64,000 nucleotides of DNA, taken from contig OY760687.1 in assembly GCA_963663945.1 (NCBI GenBank), forward strand, positions 1,798,001 through 1,862,000. Reading direction: 5' to 3'. Positions within the stretch are counted from its first letter, which is position 1. Each line of letters starts with the position of its first letter. This document shows, piece after piece, positions 46,230-54,939 of the stretch. Below the pieces are notes generated by a model, which worked only from the letters and a program-made list of their open reading frames with translations, was not told the DNA's origin and ran no database searches. The position numbers and the translations under genes are program-made. This DNA comes from Bin87 sp963663945. GTDB lineage: Bacteria; Chloroflexota; Dehalococcoidia; Lucifugimonadales; UBA3495.

Positions 46230-46793
46230 ATAGATATCAACAGCATAATCGACCGCATCGAATTGTTGGTGGACTCGAGCAAATCCGTGCCGCTCAGCAA
46301 CAATGTGATGGTCGACAGGAGCAAGATCGGCGAGCTCGTCGCGCAACTCCGCATGGCTGTCCCGCAGGAAATCAGGAGGGCCGAGGAAATGCTGTCCCGT
46401 AAGGATGACATAATGTCTTCTGCGGTGTCCGAAGCGCACCAGGCAAGACAGCATCTGGAACAGGACTTCCGGACCCGCCTCAGCGATCATGAACTTGGCC
46501 GGAAAGCCGAGGAAATGTTGCGCGAAGCGGAGGCCACTTCCCGGCGCATGATCGACCAGGCGGAGCGGGAGGCCGAAAGCCGCCGCAACCAGGCGGATGC
46601 CTATGCCCTGCGCACTCTGAGAGATCTGGAGCGCGAACTTACTTCCGCCACGGGCTCGGTGCGGAAGGGCATCGACATGCTCGCAGGTGAAACCCTGGCG
46701 GCCAGCACGAGCGCCGGCATCCCTTCTCCGCAAGATTTCGCGCCCAACCTGGGAGACGATCGGGAAACGGCCGACTACGGAACCTTCCGTTAG
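46230..46793 (+). CDS. Conserved coiled-coil protein with a likely AUA start
   Basis: This protein of about 187 residues is mostly one long helical coiled coil (about residues 55-150) rich in Glu, Arg and Ala. It follows coaD, as in other Chloroflexota. The family N-terminus, roughly (M)DIxxIIDRIExLVDSSKSVPL, is encoded in frame from 46230. The first codon there is ATA, with AGGGGG about six bases upstream, and no ATG, GTG or TTG is available until 46263, which lies inside the conserved segment. Initiation at AUA, or a sequence error in an ATG, is therefore suggested. The function is unknown; similar proteins resemble DivIVA or V-ATPase stalk-like coiled coils. Confidence 0.75.
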   Translation: MDINSIIDRIELLVDSSKSVPLSNNVMVDRSKIGELVAQLRMAVPQEIRRAEEMLSRKDDIMSSAVSEAHQARQHLEQDFRTRLSDHELGRKAEEMLREAEATSRRMIDQAEREAESRRNQADAYALRTLRDLERELTSATGSVRKGIDMLAGETLAASTSAGIPSPQDFAPNLGDDRETADYGTFR

Positions 46794-46820
46794 CCCGGCC
46801 GGCCGAATTCAACGATCACC

Positions 46821-46842
46821 GGGGCGGGGTAACTCCCGCCCC
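46821..46842. terminator. GC-rich hairpin after the coiled-coil gene
   Basis: An 8-bp stem GGGGCGGG (46821-46828) pairs with CCCGCCCC (46835-46842) around a six-base loop and is followed by TTCG. It lies 27 bases after the stop and shares its core with the hairpins at 2131 and 13975. Confidence 0.6.
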
Positions 46843-46919
46843 TTCGTCTTGCGACGGTGCCAGGTTACGACCGTGTTGGGCGTAGCGGTGTCGACGCTCG
46901 TCATACGCACGATTTATGC

Positions 46920-46950
46920 TTGACACCTCTGACTCTGGCGGGTGTACAAT
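46920..46950 (+). promoter_or_regulatory. Sigma-70-type promoter for the BFN gene
   Basis: TTGACA (46920-46925) is a perfect -35 element and TACAAT (46945-46950) differs from the -10 consensus by one base; the 19-base spacer is slightly long. The expected start of transcription is about 75 bases before the BFN gene. Confidence 0.55.
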
Positions 46951-47032
46951 CCTGCTTGCCCGCTGGTTGGAATTCTGGGTTGACAGTCCGACCAGACCAT
47001 CCCGGAAGCGTTGGTTGGAGTGACGGAGCGAG

Positions 47033-47575
47033 ATGCGTGAACTGGTAATCGACAGCATCCGGATCAGCCAGATGAACTATCAACGGGTGGTGGTCCTGAA
47101 AGAGTTGGCCACCGATCTGTTCCTGTTGATCTGGATCGGCCCCACCGAAGCCGAAGCCATCGCGGTGAAGATGCAGGGGATGTCAGTTCCACGCCCACTC
47201 ACGCACGATCTCTTCGTAGATCTTGTCAAATCGATGGGTGGCACCTTCGAGCACATCCTGGTCAACGATCTTCAAAACGAGACTTTCTACGCGAAGATCG
47301 TCGTCAGGATCGACGACCGCATTCACGAGATTGACTCTCGGCCCAGCGACGCCATGGCGGTTGCCGTGCGCGCTGAGGTCCCGATCTACGTTGCGGACCA
47401 GGTCATGGACAAAGCCGCTATTTCGATGGACCAGGAAACCGGCCAGCCTGCAGTGTCTCCGGAAGCCGGCGGCGAATCCGCGCCGGCGGAGGTTACGGAG
47501 GAGGAACTCCAGGGGTTGTCCGCCTTCACTGACCTGATCAACGAATTGGACATGGAAGACTTCGAGCGCAAGTAG
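47033..47575 (+). CDS. Bifunctional nuclease (BFN) domain protein
   Basis: This 180-residue protein has the BFN (DNase-RNase, PF02577) domain in residues 1-130, recognised by YQRVVVLKELATDLFLLIWI, RPLTHDLFVDLVKSMGG and IDSRPSDAMAVAVRAEVPIY. The family was first described as bifunctional nucleases in plants; the bacterial role is not clear. The acidic C-terminus (about 135-180) is probably unstructured. GGAG lies four bases before the ATG. It has its own promoter and an apparent terminator after it. Confidence 0.92.
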   Translation: MRELVIDSIRISQMNYQRVVVLKELATDLFLLIWIGPTEAEAIAVKMQGMSVPRPLTHDLFVDLVKSMGGTFEHILVNDLQNETFYAKIVVRIDDRIHEIDSRPSDAMAVAVRAEVPIYVADQVMDKAAISMDQETGQPAVSPEAGGESAPAEVTEEELQGLSAFTDLINELDMEDFERK

Positions 47576-47617
47576 GTTCGAAATGCGTGCGTGTGTAGCG
47601 ACAACCGATGCTGCCCT

Positions 47618-47639
47618 GCCCCTGCTGGTGGGGCGTTTT
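47618..47639 (+). terminator. Intrinsic terminator after the BFN gene
   Basis: The stem GCCCC (47618-47622) pairs with GGGGC (47630-47634) around a seven-base loop and is followed by GTTTTC. It lies 43 bases after the BFN stop and before the ATP synthase promoter. The stem is short but the T run makes it credible. Confidence 0.6.
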
Positions 47640-47675
47640 CGTAGGCGCGGTGACGAATTCTGCAAAATGCTCCGA

Positions 47676-47704
47676 TTGACAGTTCGGAGAACGGATGCTA
47701 CGAT
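47676..47704 (+). promoter_or_regulatory. Promoter of the ATP synthase operon
   Basis: TTGACA (47676-47681) and TACGAT (47699-47704) are separated by exactly 17 bases, so the -35 is perfect and the -10 has one or two mismatches. It lies 21 bases upstream of the first gene of the operon, leaving a very short leader. Confidence 0.7.
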
Positions 47705-47725
47705 GCCTGCCGTTTGGAAACGGGC

Positions 47726-48004
47726 ATGCCGCAGTGGGTAATCACTGCCCTGCGACTGACCGGTTTGGGTTGGTTTATTGCTGTATGTATCGTCCTGGGC
47801 ATCATCGGAGGGCTTTGGCTGGGCAAGCTGACCGGCCAGGTAGCGCTCTTGGTATTGGTAGGGACGGTGTTGGGCAGCGTGGTGGCATTCTACGGGGTCT
47901 ACCGCATGATCATCCCTGCCGTCTACGGCAGCAACCGTCCCAACCGCTCTCCTGATCATTCGAACAAACCGTGTACTGACCGCGGAGGCAACGAACCGTC
48001 GTGA
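47726..48004 (+). CDS. AtpZ/AtpI-like ATP synthase accessory protein
   Basis: This 92-residue protein has two membrane helices (about residues 8-30 and 37-62), joined by GLWLGKLTGQ, and a polar C-terminal tail, the layout of the F-ATPase gene 1 / AtpZ family. These proteins help assemble the c-ring or supply Mg2+. It is the first gene of the operon, and its stop overlaps the GTG of atpB by four bases. A GGA element lies seven bases before the ATG at 47726; a TTG at 47714 is an alternative. Confidence 0.78.
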   Translation: MPQWVITALRLTGLGWFIAVCIVLGIIGGLWLGKLTGQVALLVLVGTVLGSVVAFYGVYRMIIPAVYGSNRPNRSPDHSNKPCTDRGGNEPS

Positions 48005-49002
48005 CCACCAAAAGAGTACTTCTGCTGATCGGCATCGTGTCGGCAGTCCTCCTGATCGTAGGTTTCGTCGTCGGCGCAGTCGGTTCGAGGATGTTCGGAC
48101 TGGAACGCCCGTTCGTGTCCCAGCCTGGAATCCACCTGCCTCCGGATCCCGTGTTCCCCGCGACCGTTCGCGAGAGCGTGGTTGGCTACCGGGTGGCCGA
48201 AAAGAAGACCGATGATCACGGCGCGGCTGACGACAAGGAGCACGCCGAGGAAGAGCATCACGGCCTGGGCATAATGCAGTTCGCGGTCACCAATACCATG
48301 CTCTCAGCATGGTTGACCAGCATCGTCATGCTGGTGTTTTTCATCGGAGGAGCCCGCAACCCCAAGGTCATCCCCAGCCGGTTGCAGGCGCTGGTGGAGA
48401 TGCTGTTCGAACTCGTGCTCAACTTCGCCTCCAGCATTCTGGGCCCCGAAATGGGCCGACGCGCTTTCCCGGTTGTCGCAACCATTTTCTTCTTCGTCCT
48501 GTTCAATGCCTGGATCGCGATTTTCCTGATACCGATCTACCAGGCGGTGGGCTACGGCGCCAACGTCGGGGGCGAGTTCAAACTGGCTACGCACCTGGTT
48601 CGGCCCGCCGGCACTGATCTGAACTTCCCGCTGGCGCTCGCGCTGGTTTCGTTCGTGTTCGTCGAGTACTGGGGTTTCCGCGCCCACGGGTTCGGCTATC
48701 TCAAGAAGTTCTTCGCCTTCGGCGACCTGCTCCGCGGTCGGCCTTCAGGTCTGATCAACATCTTCGTGGGAATACTCGAATTTGTGTCGGAACTGGTCCG
48801 CATCGTCTCGTTCACCTTCCGTCTGTTCGGCAATATGACCGCCGGCGAGATCCTCGTGGTCATGATCACCTTCCTGGTTCCGTTCATCGCAACCCAGTTC
48901 GTCTTCGGATTGGAACTGTTGGTGGGACTGATCCAGTCGGTCATCTTCGCGGGGCTCACCCTGGTGTTCCTGTCGGTGGCCGTCAGTCACGAGGAGCACT
49001 GA
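48001..49002 (+). CDS. atpB: ATP synthase F0 subunit a
   Basis: This 333-residue membrane subunit carries the proton half-channels. The essential arginine lies in SFTFRLFGNMTAGEILVVM, matching Arg210 of E. coli. It is longer than usual because of an N-terminal region: an anchor helix, a loop, and a charged His/Asp/Glu segment (about 70-88, KKTDDHGAADDKEHAEEEHH). The start is a GTG overlapping the previous stop. The operon position and helices leave no doubt about identity. Confidence 0.96.
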   Translation: MTTKRVLLLIGIVSAVLLIVGFVVGAVGSRMFGLERPFVSQPGIHLPPDPVFPATVRESVVGYRVAEKKTDDHGAADDKEHAEEEHHGLGIMQFAVTNTMLSAWLTSIVMLVFFIGGARNPKVIPSRLQALVEMLFELVLNFASSILGPEMGRRAFPVVATIFFFVLFNAWIAIFLIPIYQAVGYGANVGGEFKLATHLVRPAGTDLNFPLALALVSFVFVEYWGFRAHGFGYLKKFFAFGDLLRGRPSGLINIFVGILEFVSELVRIVSFTFRLFGNMTAGEILVVMITFLVPFIATQFVFGLELLVGLIQSVIFAGLTLVFLSVAVSHEEH

Positions 49003-49102
49003 TCCCCGGATTACCCCAATCAAGGCACCATGACCCCATGGCTTGATCGCCAGGGGTCAGGCAAAATCACGAGACCAATTTCGGTTCGGAGGATTATCAA
49101 CA

Positions 49103-49387
49103 ATGGCACTTGACCTTTCGATGTTCACCACTTTGCTGGCGGTGGGTTCTCAGGCGCTGACTGCGGAAGGCGCAAAGTTCCTGGCGGCCGGTCTTGCCAT
49201 CGCCCTCGGCGTGGTTGGCCCTGGTGTCGGTATCGGAATCCTCGGCGCTGGCGCGATGAATGCCATCGGCCGCAACCCGGATGCCGCTGGTGCGATTACC
49301 ACCAACATGATCCTTGCCATCGCGTTCGCTGAGGCCCTCGGCATTTACTCCCTCATCGTCGCGGTGATCCTGCTCTTCGTGGTGTAA
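49103..49387 (+). CDS. atpE: ATP synthase F0 subunit c
   Basis: This 94-residue proteolipid forms the rotor ring. It has two helices around the polar loop GRNPDA and the ion-binding carboxylate Glu77 (AFAEALGIYSLIV). The residues that mark Na+-binding rings are missing: the position after GPGVG is Ile44 rather than Gln, and Glu77 is followed by Ala rather than Ser/Thr. The ring is therefore expected to use protons. GGAGG is ten bases before the ATG. The N-terminal extension (about 1-22) is longer than in E. coli. Confidence 0.96.
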   Translation: MALDLSMFTTLLAVGSQALTAEGAKFLAAGLAIALGVVGPGVGIGILGAGAMNAIGRNPDAAGAITTNMILAIAFAEALGIYSLIVAVILLFVV

Positions 49388-49391
49388 CAAC

Positions 49392-49895
49392 ATGGTAGAA
49401 CTGGGACTGAACGTTCCGGCGCTGATCAGCTACCTGGTCAACTACGTCGTCCTCCTGATCCTGCTGGGAGCATTGGCCTACCGGCCCTTGCTCAACGCCC
49501 TCGACAGTCGCGTCGACAGCATTCGGGAGAGTTTGGCGGCTGCCGACCGCGCCCGTGAGGAAGCGGCCACATCCCGCTCCGCCATCGAAGAGGAGCTCAA
49601 CGAGGCCCGGCGGGAAGGGCAGCGCCTTTTGGATCAGGCCCGCGAAGCCGCCGAGCGTTTCCGCGAAGAGGAAATGGAGCGCGCCCGGCAGTCGGCTGAG
49701 GAATTTTCCGAGCGCGCCCGCGCTGATATCGCTCGCGAGCGCGACGCTGCAGTCAGCGAAGTCAGGGCCGCGTTCGGCGACTTGGCCATCTCGGCGGCTG
49801 AGCGAATCATCCGACGCAGCGTGGACCGCCAGGCGCATCAGGACTTGATCGATCAGGTTCTGGCAGAAGGCGAGCAGGCGCTCCGGCGCAACTAA
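49392..49895 (+). CDS. atpF: ATP synthase F0 subunit b
   Basis: This 167-residue stator subunit has one N-terminal membrane helix (about 12-32, ending YRPLLNALDSR) followed by a long charged coiled coil (about 40-150). It begins four bases after atpE and links the membrane part to subunit delta. There is only one b gene, so a homodimer is expected. Confidence 0.95.
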   Translation: MVELGLNVPALISYLVNYVVLLILLGALAYRPLLNALDSRVDSIRESLAAADRAREEAATSRSAIEEELNEARREGQRLLDQAREAAERFREEEMERARQSAEEFSERARADIARERDAAVSEVRAAFGDLAISAAERIIRRSVDRQAHQDLIDQVLAEGEQALRRN

Positions 49896-49991
49896 TTGCT
49901 CACCTTGCCGGCTCCTTGGACAGTCAATAATGCGTGGTCGCCCCGCATCGCGGCGACTACGCAATCGCAAGAGTTAGGGAGACAGTAACCC

Positions 49992-50531
49992 GTGGCAAAC
50001 CGCTTGTCCGGTCAGCGCTACGCCCAGGCCATCTTTGAGCTGGCCGAGCAGGAAGAGCAGCTGGAACCGTGGGACCAGGAATTACGATTGGCCGCCGACG
50101 TGCTCGGCGACGAGGAGTTCGGCCTTTTCCTGCGGCATGCTGAAGTGCCCTTGGATCGCAAGATCGCGGCCATTGACGAAGTACTGTCCGAGACTCATCA
50201 GATGGTTCGCAACCTGGTCGCGCTCCTGGTCAGCCGCAGCGGCGTGGACGCCATGCGTGACGTCCAGGAGGCGTACACTCACCTGCTGGATGAACGACTT
50301 GGACGCCAGCGTGTCGAAGTGACCGCTGCCGTCCCGCTGGAACAGGTTGAGCTTGACCGTATCACTGACCTCGTCGGCCGCATGGTGGGCAAGGAAGTGG
50401 TGGTCACCGCCGAGGTCGATGAATCCATCCTCGGCGGGCTGATCATCCAGATCGGTGATCAACTTCTGGATGGCAGCGCAAGCTCCGCCCTGGAACGGCT
50501 CCGCCAAACGGTCCGCGCTCAAGCGGCCTAA
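49992..50531 (+). CDS. atpH: ATP synthase F1 subunit delta
   Basis: This 179-residue subunit connects the b stalk to alpha. It has the family N-terminus RLSGQRYAQAIFELAEQEEQ and the C-terminal motif VTAEVDESILGGLIIQIGDQLLDGS. The start is a GTG at 49992 following a gap of 96 bases after atpF. Confidence 0.95.
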   Translation: MANRLSGQRYAQAIFELAEQEEQLEPWDQELRLAADVLGDEEFGLFLRHAEVPLDRKIAAIDEVLSETHQMVRNLVALLVSRSGVDAMRDVQEAYTHLLDERLGRQRVEVTAAVPLEQVELDRITDLVGRMVGKEVVVTAEVDESILGGLIIQIGDQLLDGSASSALERLRQTVRAQAA

Positions 50532-50558
50532 CCAACGCAACTTTTAGGAGACTCGCCG

Positions 50559-52067
50559 ATGGCAGTCAGGGGACAAGAGATAGTTTCTCTCATCAGACGT
50601 CAGATCGAGGAGTTTGGCGGTGACCTCTCCCTCGTCGACGTTGGCACCGTCCTGCAGGTTGGCGACGGTATCGCCAGCATCCAGGGATTGCAGAGCGTCC
50701 GCTCGAACGAGTTGCTGGATTTCGGCAACGAAGTGTTGGGTCTCGCACTCAACCTGGAATCGGACGTCGTAGGCGCCGCCATTCTGGGTGATCCCACAGC
50801 GGTGAAGGAAGGTGATCGGGTCCGGGCCACCGGACAGATCATCGAAGTGCCGGTTGGCGACGCGCTCATCGGTCGCGTGGTGGACCCGTTGGGCCGGCCA
50901 CTGGATGGCAAGGGCCCAGTCGTGACCGACCGCACCATGCCGGTCGAGCGCACGGCCCCCAACGTCGTGGTGAGGAAGTCGGTTGACACCCCGGTGCAAA
51001 CTGGGATCAAGGCCATCGACGCGATGATTCCCATCGGCCGCGGCCAGCGTGAGTTGATCATCGGTGACCGCTCAACCGGGAAATCGGCCATCGCTATCGA
51101 CACCATCATCAACCAGAAAGACACGGACCTCATCTGTATTTACGTGGCCATCGGCCAGAAGCAGGGCAAGGTCTCTCAGGTAGTGGGCATCCTCGAAGAA
51201 TACGGCGCGATGGACCACACCATCGTCGTCAATGCCGGTTCCGCCGATTCCGCGCCGCTGCAATTCATCGCACCTTACGCCGGCTGCGCCATGGGCGAAG
51301 CCTTCATGGAAGAGGGCAAAGACGTGCTGATCGTTTACGACGATCTGACCAAGCACGCCTGGGCCTACCGCCAGATGTCGCTCCTCCTGCGCCGCCCCGC
51401 CGGACGTGAAGCCTATCCGGGCGACGTTTTCTACCTGCACAGCCGCTTGCTCGAACGCGCTGCTCGGCTCGACGATACGTTGGGCGGCGGCTCGCTGACG
51501 GCCCTGCCCATCATCGAGACCCAGGCCGGTGACGTTTCGGCGTATATTCCGACCAACGTCATATCCATTACCGACGGGCAGATCTACCTCGAGCCCGAAT
51601 TGTTCAACGTCGGCATCCGCCCCGCGGTCAACGTGGGTCTCTCTGTTTCCCGCGTGGGTGGCGCCGCGCAGACCCGAGCCGTGCGCCAGGTTGCAGGACG
51701 CCTGCGTCTGGACCTTGCCCAGTACCGTGAATTGGCCACATTCGCCCAGTTCGGTACCGCCGACCTGGACGCCGCTACCCGCGCCCAGTTGGCGCGCGGT
51801 CAGCTCGCCACCGAGGCCCTGAAGCAGGGCCAGTACCAACCCCTCAACCTGGGTGATGAGGTAATAGTCCTCTTTGCGGTGAACTCGGGCCTGATGGAAG
51901 ATGTTCCGCTGGAACGCGTGGGCGCATTCGAAGAGCAGATGCTCCGCCACGTTAACGCGACCCATCCCGAATTCAGCCAGGCGATCCGCGATACCGGCAA
52001 CCTGCCGGAGGAAATCACCGAACAACTCACCGCTGCCATCAACGATTTCAAACCTACTTTCCAGTAG
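50559..52067 (+). CDS. atpA: ATP synthase F1 subunit alpha
   Basis: This 502-residue subunit binds nucleotide at non-catalytic sites. The P-loop GDRSTGKS is at residues 169-176, the family signature PAVNVGLSVSRVGGAAQT is near residue 365, and the beta-barrel start VGDGIASIQGL is near residue 35. TAGGAG lies eight to nine bases before the ATG. Length and order are standard. Confidence 0.97.
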   Translation: MAVRGQEIVSLIRRQIEEFGGDLSLVDVGTVLQVGDGIASIQGLQSVRSNELLDFGNEVLGLALNLESDVVGAAILGDPTAVKEGDRVRATGQIIEVPVGDALIGRVVDPLGRPLDGKGPVVTDRTMPVERTAPNVVVRKSVDTPVQTGIKAIDAMIPIGRGQRELIIGDRSTGKSAIAIDTIINQKDTDLICIYVAIGQKQGKVSQVVGILEEYGAMDHTIVVNAGSADSAPLQFIAPYAGCAMGEAFMEEGKDVLIVYDDLTKHAWAYRQMSLLLRRPAGREAYPGDVFYLHSRLLERAARLDDTLGGGSLTALPIIETQAGDVSAYIPTNVISITDGQIYLEPELFNVGIRPAVNVGLSVSRVGGAAQTRAVRQVAGRLRLDLAQYRELATFAQFGTADLDAATRAQLARGQLATEALKQGQYQPLNLGDEVIVLFAVNSGLMEDVPLERVGAFEEQMLRHVNATHPEFSQAIRDTGNLPEEITEQLTAAINDFKPTFQ

Positions 52068-52116
52068 ACACCGTCGCAGGTAATTTCCCCAACTCAGGTG
52101 CAGCCAGGGTCAATAC

Positions 52117-52977
52117 ATGCCTAGCGTTAGAGACATACGCCGACGCATTCGCAGCGTCGACAACACCGGCAAGGTCACCAACGCGATGTCTCTCATCGCG
52201 GCGTCCAAGATGCGTCGGGCCCAGCTCGCCGTGACGGACGGGCGTCCGTATGCCGAGAAAATCCACGAGGTCATCGCTACCCTGGCGGCACAACCCACGG
52301 ATGACGAAACGGTCCATCCACTGCTGGAGACCCGTCCGGTCAACACGGTGGGAATGGTGGTGGTCACGCCTGACCGGGGCTTGGCGGGCGGAATGCACGC
52401 CAACATCAACCGGCAGGTCGCCCGCTACATCCTGGGCAGCGATGCAACGGTGCGCAGCATAGTGGTCGGCCGCAAGGGCCGGGACTTCCTGGTGCGTTAC
52501 ACCGATACCGTTCAGGCGGTGTTCACCGATCTGAGCGACCGGGTCTCCCTGGCTGACACCACCGCGATTTCCCGGCTGGTGATCGACGGCTACACCGCAG
52601 GCGAATTCGACGAGGTGCACCTGGCCTACATGCGCTTCGTGTCCACCGTTCAACAGGAACCGGTTATCGAACGCATTCTGCCCGTTGAACCGGCTGAGCT
52701 GGAGTCCGCCCAACGCGTCGGCTACATCTACGAGCCGGACCCGGCAACGGTCCTGAGCGCGTTGCTGCCCCAGTTCGTCGAGATGCAGGTGTACCACGCG
52801 ATCCTGGAAAGTATTGCCAGCGAGCAATCCGCGAGGATGGTCGCCATGCGCAACGCTACCGACAATGCCCAACAACTGGCTTCCGACCTGACTTTGGTAA
52901 TGAACAAGCTCCGCCAGGACAGCATCACCAACGAATTGCTGGACCTCGTCGGCGGCCAGGTCGCTATGGAGGGCTGA
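52117..52977 (+). CDS. atpG: ATP synthase F1 subunit gamma
   Basis: This 286-residue central-stalk protein has the typical N-terminal helix PSVRDIRRRIRSVDNTGKVT, the Rossmann-like VVTPDRGLAGGMHANI, and the C-terminal helix MRNATDNAQQLASDLTLVMN followed by NKLRQDSITNELLDLVGG. It rotates within the alpha-beta ring. Confidence 0.96.
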   Translation: MPSVRDIRRRIRSVDNTGKVTNAMSLIAASKMRRAQLAVTDGRPYAEKIHEVIATLAAQPTDDETVHPLLETRPVNTVGMVVVTPDRGLAGGMHANINRQVARYILGSDATVRSIVVGRKGRDFLVRYTDTVQAVFTDLSDRVSLADTTAISRLVIDGYTAGEFDEVHLAYMRFVSTVQQEPVIERILPVEPAELESAQRVGYIYEPDPATVLSALLPQFVEMQVYHAILESIASEQSARMVAMRNATDNAQQLASDLTLVMNKLRQDSITNELLDLVGGQVAMEG

Positions 52978-53065
52978 TCTTTCCGTCCTCGCTCGCGCCA
53001 CCAACAAGTCGTGAAACCGCGAAGATCCGCCCGCCGCAAGTCAGCTCATCCGGAGGATAGACAAA

Positions 53066-54460
53066 ATGCCCGGTAAAATTGCCCAAGTCATTGGTACGGT
53101 GGTGGACGTCGAATTCCCCGCCGATCAGCTCCCGAACCTGTTCGATGCCCTTGAAGTCGACAACACCGGCGAGCGACTGGTGCTCGAAGTTCAGCAGCAC
53201 ATCGGCAACCACTGGGTCCGCTGCCTGGCCCTGGGCTCCACCGACGGCCTGGCCCGGGGAAGCGAAGTTACCGATACTGGAGACAAGGTATTGGTGCCCG
53301 TCGGCGCCGAGACACTGGGTCGGCTTTTCGACGTAACCGGCACGCCGCTGGACAACCTGGGCGCCGTGGAAGCCGGGCAACGCTGGCCCATCCACCGCGA
53401 TCCTCCCGCTTTCGACGACCAGAACCCCACCGTGGAGATTCTTGAAACCGGCATCAAGGTTTTCGATCTGATCACCCCCTTCCCCAAAGGCGGCAAGGTC
53501 GGCGCCTACGGTGGCGCAGGTGTGGGCAAAACCGTCATCATTCAGGAACTCATCCGGAACATCGGCGCCGTGCACAGCGGCGTGTCCGTGTTTGCCGGCG
53601 TGGGCGAGCGGTCCCGCGAAGGCAACGACCTCTGGCATGAGATGGAAGATTCCGGCGTGTTGGGCAGCACCGTCCTGGTGTTCGGCCAGATGAACGAGAC
53701 CCCAGGCGTGCGCGCACGCATCGGCCTCACCGGTCTCACCATGGCCGAATACTTCCGCGAAGAAGAGAACCAGGACGTGCTCCTGTTCATCGACAACATC
53801 TACCGCTACATCCTCGCTGGCATGGAAGTGTCCGCACTGCTGGGTCGTATGCCCTCTGCGGTGGGATATCAGCCGACCCTGAGCACGGAGATGGGCGCGC
53901 TGCAGGAACGCATCACGTCCACCAAGAGCGGCAGCATCACGTCCTTCCAGGCCATCTACGTGCCGGCTGACGACTACACCGACCCCGGCATCGTGACCAC
54001 CTTCGGTCACCTCGACGCTGTGGTATCCCTCGAGCGCGCGCTGGCGGCCCAGGCCCTCTATCCCGCTGTGGACCCGTTGGCCTCCTTCGCCCGCATCCTC
54101 GAGCCCCGCATCGTGGGCGATGAACACTACCGGGTTGCCCGTGGCGTGCAGCAGGTGCTCCAGCGATACCGTGACCTGCAGGACATCATCGCCATCCTGG
54201 GCATTGAAGAACTTTCCGACGAGGACCGGCAGACGGTATTCCGCGCCCGCAAGATCCAGCGGTTCCTGACCCAGCCCTTCTTCGTCGCTGAAACCTTCAC
54301 CAACCAGCCGGGCAAGTACGTCGCCTTGCGTGACACCGTGCGCGGGTTCGCTGAAATTCTGGATGGCCAGCACGACGACCTCCCGGAACAAGCCTTCTAC
54401 ATGGTCGGGACCATCGAAGAAGCGGTGGAGAAAGCCGCTGAGATGCAGGCCACAGCCTGA
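53066..54460 (+). CDS. atpD: ATP synthase F1 subunit beta
   Basis: This 464-residue catalytic subunit makes ATP. It has the P-loop GGAGVGKT at residues 149-156, GERSREGNDLWHEM, LLFIDNIYRYILAG and IEELSDEDRQTV in the DELSEED position. In most beta subunits the Walker B region reads LLFIDNIFRF; the tyrosine here is a mild change. GGAGG lies nine bases before the ATG. Confidence 0.97.
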   Translation: MPGKIAQVIGTVVDVEFPADQLPNLFDALEVDNTGERLVLEVQQHIGNHWVRCLALGSTDGLARGSEVTDTGDKVLVPVGAETLGRLFDVTGTPLDNLGAVEAGQRWPIHRDPPAFDDQNPTVEILETGIKVFDLITPFPKGGKVGAYGGAGVGKTVIIQELIRNIGAVHSGVSVFAGVGERSREGNDLWHEMEDSGVLGSTVLVFGQMNETPGVRARIGLTGLTMAEYFREEENQDVLLFIDNIYRYILAGMEVSALLGRMPSAVGYQPTLSTEMGALQERITSTKSGSITSFQAIYVPADDYTDPGIVTTFGHLDAVVSLERALAAQALYPAVDPLASFARILEPRIVGDEHYRVARGVQQVLQRYRDLQDIIAILGIEELSDEDRQTVFRARKIQRFLTQPFFVAETFTNQPGKYVALRDTVRGFAEILDGQHDDLPEQAFYMVGTIEEAVEKAAEMQATA

Positions 54461-54496
54461 TCCTCCCGCGCCACGGATTGACAGGAGCCAGCCTCG

Positions 54497-54937
54497 ATGC
54501 CGATGCAGTTGCAAATCATCACCGCTGAACGCGAGGTGTTCTCCGGGGAAGTGGACGCGCTGGTCGCCCCCGGCGTCGCCGGGCAGCTGGGCATTCTGCC
54601 CAACCACGCCCCGCTGATGACCGTGCTGCAGCCCGGCGAATTGCTGGTTCGAGCCGGTGGCGACGACAGTTATCTGGCGTTGTCCGGCGGGTACCTGGAA
54701 GTACTGGGCAACCAGGTCATCGTTTTGGCCGACGCTGCCGAAGATGTGGACGAAATTGACGAGGCACGGGCACAGGAAGCTCTGGCCCGCGCCCAGGAAC
54801 GCATTTCCAGCCGCGAATCCGATATCGAATTGGAACAGGCAGTAGCGTCTCTGCGGCGGGCACAGGTGCGTGTAACCGTGGCCCGGCGACGGCGCTCCAC
54901 GCCGCACCGCTCACTGGCGGCGCAATCCCGGCAGTAA
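54497..54937 (+). CDS. atpC: ATP synthase F1 subunit epsilon
   Basis: This 146-residue subunit regulates rotation. The N-terminal beta sandwich shows MQLQIITAEREVFSGEVDAL and GQLGILPNHAPLMTVLQPGE. The C-terminal two-helix hairpin (about 90-138) is complete. It is the last gene of the operon, and its stop is only two bases from the stop of the converging rex gene. Confidence 0.95.
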   Translation: MPMQLQIITAEREVFSGEVDALVAPGVAGQLGILPNHAPLMTVLQPGELLVRAGGDDSYLALSGGYLEVLGNQVIVLADAAEDVDEIDEARAQEALARAQERISSRESDIELEQAVASLRRAQVRVTVARRRRSTPHRSLAAQSRQ

Positions 54938-54939
54938 AC

